A stretch of DNA of 9,420 nt from Candidatus Aenigmatarchaeota archaeon (GTDB lineage Archaea > Aenigmatarchaeota > Aenigmatarchaeia > QMZS01), in assembly GCA_003663295.1 (NCBI GenBank), contig QMZS01000032.1, positions 1 to 9,420 on the forward strand. Direction: 5' to 3'. The position numbers and the translations under genes were made by a program. Shown in pieces: positions 7,059-9,420 of the stretch. The notes beneath the pieces were generated by a model that saw only the letters and a program-made list of their open reading frames with translations, was not told the origin of the DNA and ran no database searches. How positions within the stretch are numbered: position 1 is the first letter of the stretch; each line of letters begins with the position of its first letter.

Positions 7059-7093
7059 ATTGTTTAAAAGACTTTTTATTAATTGATTTGAAA
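7056..7093 (-). repeat. Relic copy of the integrase 3' end, starting at the aEF-2 stop codon
   Basis: This 38-bp segment aligns with 7249-7295, the end of the integrase gene. The part at 7073-7093 matches 7275-7295 in 20 of 21 bases. The part at 7056-7073 matches 7249-7266 in 14 of 18 bases, and all four differences are transitions. A 9-base gap (three codons) separates the parts. Read on the minus strand in the integrase frame it gives SNQLIKSLLNNL against SNQLIKNVKSPLDNL in the gene, and the single mismatch in the long block is synonymous (CAA/CAG). A stop codon just upstream shows it is not an active gene. It is a remnant of a second integrase tail or of an attachment site. Confidence 0.75.
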
Positions 7094-7120
7094 TTTACCT
7101 TGGTTGGTAAAATATAATTT

Positions 7121-7137
7121 AAACTGCGTAACTTAAC
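7121..7137. repeat. Degenerate 17-bp direct repeat, copy 1
   Basis: AAACTGCGTAACTTAAC recurs at 7217-7233 as AAACCGCGCAACTTGAC, with three differences, all transitions. The copies lie 96 bases apart in the gap between aEF-2 and the integrase. They may be parts of a decayed tandem unit or recombinase arm sites. Confidence 0.5.
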
Positions 7138-7166
7138 ATTGGAATAAATACCCATATTTGATTTTG

Positions 7167-7185
7167 TTAAAATAAATCCATCTAA
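7167..7185 (-). repeat. Possible second relic of the integrase stop region
   Basis: The 11 bases TTAAAATAAAT (7167-7177) equal 7243-7253, which span the integrase stop codon, and both are followed within three bases by TCTAA. On the minus strand this resembles the final codons of the integrase with one extra base. The match is short and A/T-rich, so it is weaker than the relic at 7056. Confidence 0.4.
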
Positions 7186-7216
7186 TACCGATTTTAGTTG
7201 TTTTAACAATTTTTAC

Positions 7217-7233
7217 AAACCGCGCAACTTGAC
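7217..7233. repeat. Degenerate 17-bp direct repeat, copy 2
   Basis: AAACCGCGCAACTTGAC is the partner of the copy at 7121-7137 (14 of 17 identical). It ends 10 bases from the integrase stop codon. A weaker cousin, AAACCTGCAAGT, lies inside the integrase gene at 7293-7304. Confidence 0.5.
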
Positions 7234-7242
7234 CTCTGGGGA

Positions 7243-7974
7243 TTAAAATAAATTATCTAAAGGGCTCTTTACGTTTTTTATTAACTGATTTGAAACCTGC
7301 AAGTAAATTTGAGTTGTTTTTATGTCTGAATGACCTAAAAGTTTTTGGATTATTTTTAAATCAATTCCCTGTTCCAGTAAATGAGTTGCAAAACTGTGTC
7401 TTAAAGTATGCGGGGAAATGTTCTTTTTTATTCCTGCCTTTTTTGAAGAATTTTTTATTATTTTTTGAATTGTTGCGGTGGTAAGTTTTCCGGTTCTGGA
7501 AGAAGGGAAAAATATATCTTCGTTGTTGAGATTGGAATAAGATTTTAAGTTTTCTTTTATAGAATTTGGAATTTTTACAAATCTATCTTTTCTACCCTTT
7601 GCAAGTCTTATATAAATTAAGTTTTCTTCAAAATTAAAATCATTCTTTTTCAGGTTAATTACTTCTGAGACTCTTAGTCCGCAACCATATAGAATTTGCA
7701 AAATTAATTTGTGTTTTATATTGGGTGTAGAATTGATCAATCTTCCTGCTTCTTCAGGAGTTAAGATTTCAGGGATTTTTTTGTTTCTTTTTGGATGCGG
7801 TAATTTAACTGATTTTTTAAGAATCACTTCAAAAAAGAAAGAAATAACACTAATCATATGCGAAACACTAGAAGGTTCCTGATTTTCTAATTTTTCCAGA
7901 ATATAAGATCTAAATATATCTTCGTCCAAAGTTTTTCCTTTTGAATAATTTAAAAAATGAGCTACAACAAACAA
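7243..7974 (-). CDS. xerA: XerA-like tyrosine recombinase (integrase), main reading frame, N-terminus displaced by a frameshift
   Basis: This reading frame encodes 243 aa of a tyrosine recombinase that would cut and rejoin DNA at a specific site. All catalytic residues are visible: Arg101 (GCGLRVSE), Lys126 (AKGRKDR), His189 and Arg192 (HTLRHSFATH), His215 (LLGHSD) and Tyr224 (TQIYL). The C-terminal tail SNQLIKNVKSPLDNLF is typical of archaeal XerA. The usual length is about 270-290 aa. The first possible start in frame is a TTG at 7974, but the same frame remains open upstream to a stop at 8029-8031 and still encodes the conserved core-binding start (KLRNFSKKTIKSYL), so the TTG is not the natural start. 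The missing first residues lie in another frame at about 8018-8048. The catalytic half is intact, so this is either recently broken, shifted by a sequence error or expressed by frameshifting. A TATA-like TATTATAT on the minus strand (8088-8081) precedes the ATG at 8048. Confidence 0.85.
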   Translation of the reverse strand: MFVVAHFLNYSKGKTLDEDIFRSYILEKLENQEPSSVSHMISVISFFFEVILKKSVKLPHPKRNKKIPEILTPEEAGRLINSTPNIKHKLILQILYGCGLRVSEVINLKKNDFNFEENLIYIRLAKGRKDRFVKIPNSIKENLKSYSNLNNEDIFFPSSRTGKLTTATIQKIIKNSSKKAGIKKNISPHTLRHSFATHLLEQGIDLKIIQKLLGHSDIKTTQIYLQVSNQLIKNVKSPLDNLF

Positions 7975-8048
7975 ATAAGATTTAATGGTCTTTTTTGAAA
8001 AATTTCGGAGTTTAGTTCTTCCTTTAACTTACCCAACCGAGATTCCAT
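7975..8048 (-). pseudogene. xerA: Displaced N-terminus of the integrase (apparent -1 frameshift)
   Basis: From the ATG at 8048 (minus strand) the codons read MESRLGKLKEEL, the usual opening of an archaeal XerA. The frame then goes wrong after CTA-AA near 8013-8016. One base more (CTA AAA CTC CGA) would join it to KLRNFSKKTIKSYLFVV in the main frame. The repaired gene would run 8048-7243 and encode about 268 aa, the right length for the family. A single missing A in an AAA/AAAA run is a common sequencing or assembly error but also a common natural inactivating mutation. Confidence 0.75.
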
Positions 8049-8102
8049 TATCAATTATTATTCAAATAATTATTAAGTTCATATAATACCCTAAATTGGT
8101 GC

Positions 8103-8145
8103 GGTATCCTGACTTCAGTTATGATACCATGATGTTATATCCAAT
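8103..8145. other. Hairpin and possible Xer/dif-like recombination site
   Basis: GGTATC (8103-8108) pairs with GATACC (8123-8128), and CTGA (8109-8112) pairs with TCAG (8115-8118), giving a hairpin with a TTAT bulge. Overlapping it on the minus strand, ATTGGATATAA (8145-8135) equals the left arm of the Pyrococcus dif site as I recall it. After 5 bases comes TGGTATCATAA (8129-8119), matching 7 of 11 bases of the right arm. The site lies about 70 bases upstream of the integrase ATG. This is a suggestion only. Confidence 0.3.
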
Positions 8146-8170
8146 CGCAGGGTAAATTTTTAAATGGGGT

Positions 8171-8301
8171 TGCCGCCTTAGTGCTTCGCACAGATTGACT
8201 CGGCTTCGCCTCGAAGAAAAACTTCTCTTAACCGACCAACGGGACGGGAAAATGCTTCGCACTTTCTATAACAAAGGTTAAGAGGTTCGCTTTCGCTCTC
8301 C
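8171..8301. other. GC-rich hairpin cluster, possible structured RNA or site array
   Basis: By my count 42 of 80 bases at 8181-8260 are G or C, against a clearly AT-rich surrounding. Small hairpins follow one another: GTGC-TTC-GCAC (8181-8191), GGC-TTC-GCC (8202-8210) or alternatively CTTCG-CCT-CGAAG (8204-8216), and TGC-TTC-GCA (8253-8261). A 9-bp inverted repeat CTCTTAACC (8225-8233) / GGTTAAGAG (8276-8284) encloses the last of them. The word TTCGC occurs five times. GC-rich islands in AT-rich archaeal genomes are often structured RNAs, but I match no known family. Confidence 0.45.
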
Positions 8302-8367
8302 CAAATTTTTCTAATATTATAAGGGGGGTTCCTAACAAATACTATCGGCATGATACCCATACACAAA

Positions 8368-8378
8368 CTTTATATATA
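8368..8378 (+). promoter_or_regulatory. TATA box of the ribbon-helix-helix / restriction operon
   Basis: CTTTATATATA is centred about 27 bases before the ATG at 8401, which points to a leaderless transcript starting at or next to the ATG. It rules out the longer in-frame start at 8350, which would lie upstream of the box. Confidence 0.65.
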
Positions 8379-8400
8379 TGTATTAATAGTTATTAATAAT

Positions 8401-8541
8401 ATGGCTAAAAAACTAATTCTTGATTCTGATAATGCTCTTTGGAAAAAGGTATTAAAACATAAAATAGATATGGGCTTCAAAAATATGAATGAAGCAGTCT
8501 TAGATTTAATTAAAAGGGGGTTAAACTATGGTAGGAATTAA
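8401..8541 (+). CDS. Small ribbon-helix-helix (CopG/Arc-like) DNA-binding protein
   Basis: This 46-aa protein fits a minimal ribbon-helix-helix fold. A short N-terminal strand (KKLILDSD) is followed by helix 1 (ALWKKVLKHKIDMGF) and, after a KNMNEA turn, helix 2 (AVLDLIKRGLNY). Such dimers bind DNA with the strand and usually regulate their own operon. It overlaps the restriction-like gene by 14 bases, so the two are probably translated together, and it may act as its controller. An antitoxin role is less likely because no small toxin follows. The protein is near the lower size limit for the family and lacks a C-terminal partner-binding tail. The start at 8401 is set by the TATA box at 8368-8378. 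Confidence 0.7.
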   Translation: MAKKLILDSDNALWKKVLKHKIDMGFKNMNEAVLDLIKRGLNYGRN

Positions 8542-9420
8542 TAATCTATTTTTACAAAAGAAACAAGAATTTGATAAAACTTATTCTTCTCAATCTGAAT
8601 TTACTGCAAACATTCCAAATCATTTAACTCTTAACAAAAAGTGCAACATAAAAAGCAAGAAAAATAAACCAAATGAAGAGTACTATAAATGGCAATTTTT
8701 CCATTCTTTAATATCCTCGGGATTATATCAAAAAGATTATATTGGCTCTGAAATTTCTTTTCCAAAAGGAAATAAAAACTCTGCACCAATAAAAATGGAC
8801 GGTGCAATATTTGATAATCCTATTTGGTTTGATTGGTACAAAAAATTTCACAATAATAAGAGTCAAGAAGCATTAGACTGGTTAAGAAAACATTTAATTG
8901 TTGTGATTGAATTCAAAAAGGAATATTCAAAAGATACAGAAACAGTTTATAATCAACAACTAAAACCAGCAATGAAAGAATCGGAGTGTGATTTTTGTTT
9001 AGGTATTATTTATGATACTGAAAGATTATATTTATTTCAAAAGAAAGGACAAAATTATTTGAGGTTGGATGAGTCGTATAATCTCAAAGGAGATAAAAGC
9101 ACAACCAAGGATTTATCAATTCATTTGACTGACGCGTATTATAAAATACCTTCATTTAAACAAGTTGAAAAGAGAACTGTCGAAGTTGTTATTGATCGTT
9201 CAAAAAGAACCGTAGATGATTTGGATATAGTGACAGGAGTCTTTAGCAATCAAATTAATGATTCAATTTCAGATATTCTTAAAACATTTGATAAAGTAAG
9301 TCTAGATAATCAAAGAGGATATGAAATATTAATCCAAATGATTGCCCTTAAAATATTTGATGAAAAGAAGAACGAATGGTTAAAATATTATATTCAAGAT
9401 TCTGAAAATAAAGATTTGAA
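8528..9420 (+). CDS. PD-(D/E)XK nuclease domain protein, probable type IIG-like restriction-modification fusion, 3' truncated by window
   Basis: The frame stays open from the ATG at 8528 to the window end (297 full codons), so the C-terminus is missing. Residues about 45-165 look like a HsdR_N-type PD-(D/E)XK nuclease domain. Asp91 (KMDGAIFD), Glu128 and Lys130 (VVIEFKKE) and Gln143/Gln144 (YNQQL) fit the D...ExK...Q pattern. The segment LGIIYDTERLYLFQKK is also typical. After about residue 215 comes a helical region (SISDILKTF...RGYEILIQMIALKIFDEKKNEW) that resembles the helical start of N6-adenine methylase modules (HsdM-like), where a phrase ending in K-I-DEK is common. A methylase domain therefore probably follows. 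If so, this is a single-chain restriction-modification enzyme. A GGGGG run at 8516-8520, 7 bases before the ATG, could be a ribosome-binding site. The gene overlaps the ribbon-helix-helix gene and lies near a recombinase, as defence islands often do. Confidence 0.7.
   Translation, partial: MVGINNLFLQKKQEFDKTYSSQSEFTANIPNHLTLNKKCNIKSKKNKPNEEYYKWQFFHSLISSGLYQKDYIGSEISFPKGNKNSAPIKMDGAIFDNPIWFDWYKKFHNNKSQEALDWLRKHLIVVIEFKKEYSKDTETVYNQQLKPAMKESECDFCLGIIYDTERLYLFQKKGQNYLRLDESYNLKGDKSTTKDLSIHLTDAYYKIPSFKQVEKRTVEVVIDRSKRTVDDLDIVTGVFSNQINDSISDILKTFDKVSLDNQRGYEILIQMIALKIFDEKKNEWLKYYIQDSENKDL

Larger units (their letters stand above)
8049..8400. other. Gene-free interval upstream of the integrase
   Basis: No credible gene is seen in these 350 bases. 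The interval carries the integrase promoter region (8081-8088), a hairpin with possible Xer-like arms (8103-8145), a GC-rich hairpin cluster (8171-8301) and the TATA box of the next operon (8368-8378). A 62-codon minus-strand frame at 8178-8366 is treated as spurious. Confidence 0.6.

Noticed and set aside
7021..7209. Minus-strand 62-codon frame over the aEF-2 3' end
   Set aside because: It overlaps the end of aEF-2, and its frame is not the integrase frame of the relic at 7056-7093.
8178..8366. Minus-strand 62-codon frame upstream of the ribbon-helix-helix gene
   Set aside because: Its sequence has no recognisable domain, it comes from the GC-rich hairpin cluster and it runs into the TATA region of the opposite operon. 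No promoter is seen for it.
8350..8400. Longer start for the ribbon-helix-helix gene
   Set aside because: The TATA box at 8368-8378 lies inside the extension, and the fold begins at the ATG at 8401.
1..9420. CRISPR array or insertion sequence with transposase
   Set aside because: There are no regularly spaced identical repeats and no transposase gene; the only recombinase is the XerA-like integrase.

Overview
This window is archaeal. It encodes archaeal aEF-2, ribosomal proteins uL6 and eS26, an archaeal-type bifunctional GlmU, a PRC-barrel protein and a tRNA-Thr with U73 and no encoded CCA. Several genes have a TATA-like box about 25 bases before the ATG and no clear Shine-Dalgarno site, which fits leaderless archaeal transcripts. 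The DNA is AT-rich, the genes are short and the integrase is XerA-like. A DPANN archaeon (Pacearchaeota, Woesearchaeota or a relative) is my best guess, but the sequence does not prove the lineage.

Bases 1-2972 hold an amino-sugar operon: the 3' end of glmS, a phosphohexomutase (probable glmM) and glmU. Together they convert fructose-6-phosphate to UDP-GlcNAc. uL6 (3009-3551) follows closely on the same strand. Bases 3552-3864 contain no gene, but 3597-3751 is bounded by a perfect 15-bp inverted repeat. Next come eS26 (minus strand) and a small zinc-ribbon protein (plus strand), whose starts are only about 8 bases apart. A tRNA-Thr(CGU) at 4353-4466 carries a 41-nt insertion in its T arm. A PRC-barrel gene and the aEF-2 gene then diverge from a shared promoter region.

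From the aEF-2 stop codon onward the window looks accessory. The 180-bp gap between aEF-2 and a minus-strand tyrosine recombinase holds degenerate copies of the recombinase 3' end, and the best one starts exactly at the aEF-2 stop codon. The recombinase appears frameshifted near its N-terminus: the missing start can be read in another frame at about 8018-8048. Its upstream region has a possible Xer-like site, and further on lies a GC-rich hairpin cluster. A leaderless 46-aa ribbon-helix-helix protein (8401) then overlaps a large gene running off the window (8528-9420). That gene starts with a PD-(D/E)XK nuclease domain and a methylase-like helical segment, so it is probably a restriction-modification fusion. 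I read 7056-9420 as an integrated defence island placed at the 3' end of aEF-2.
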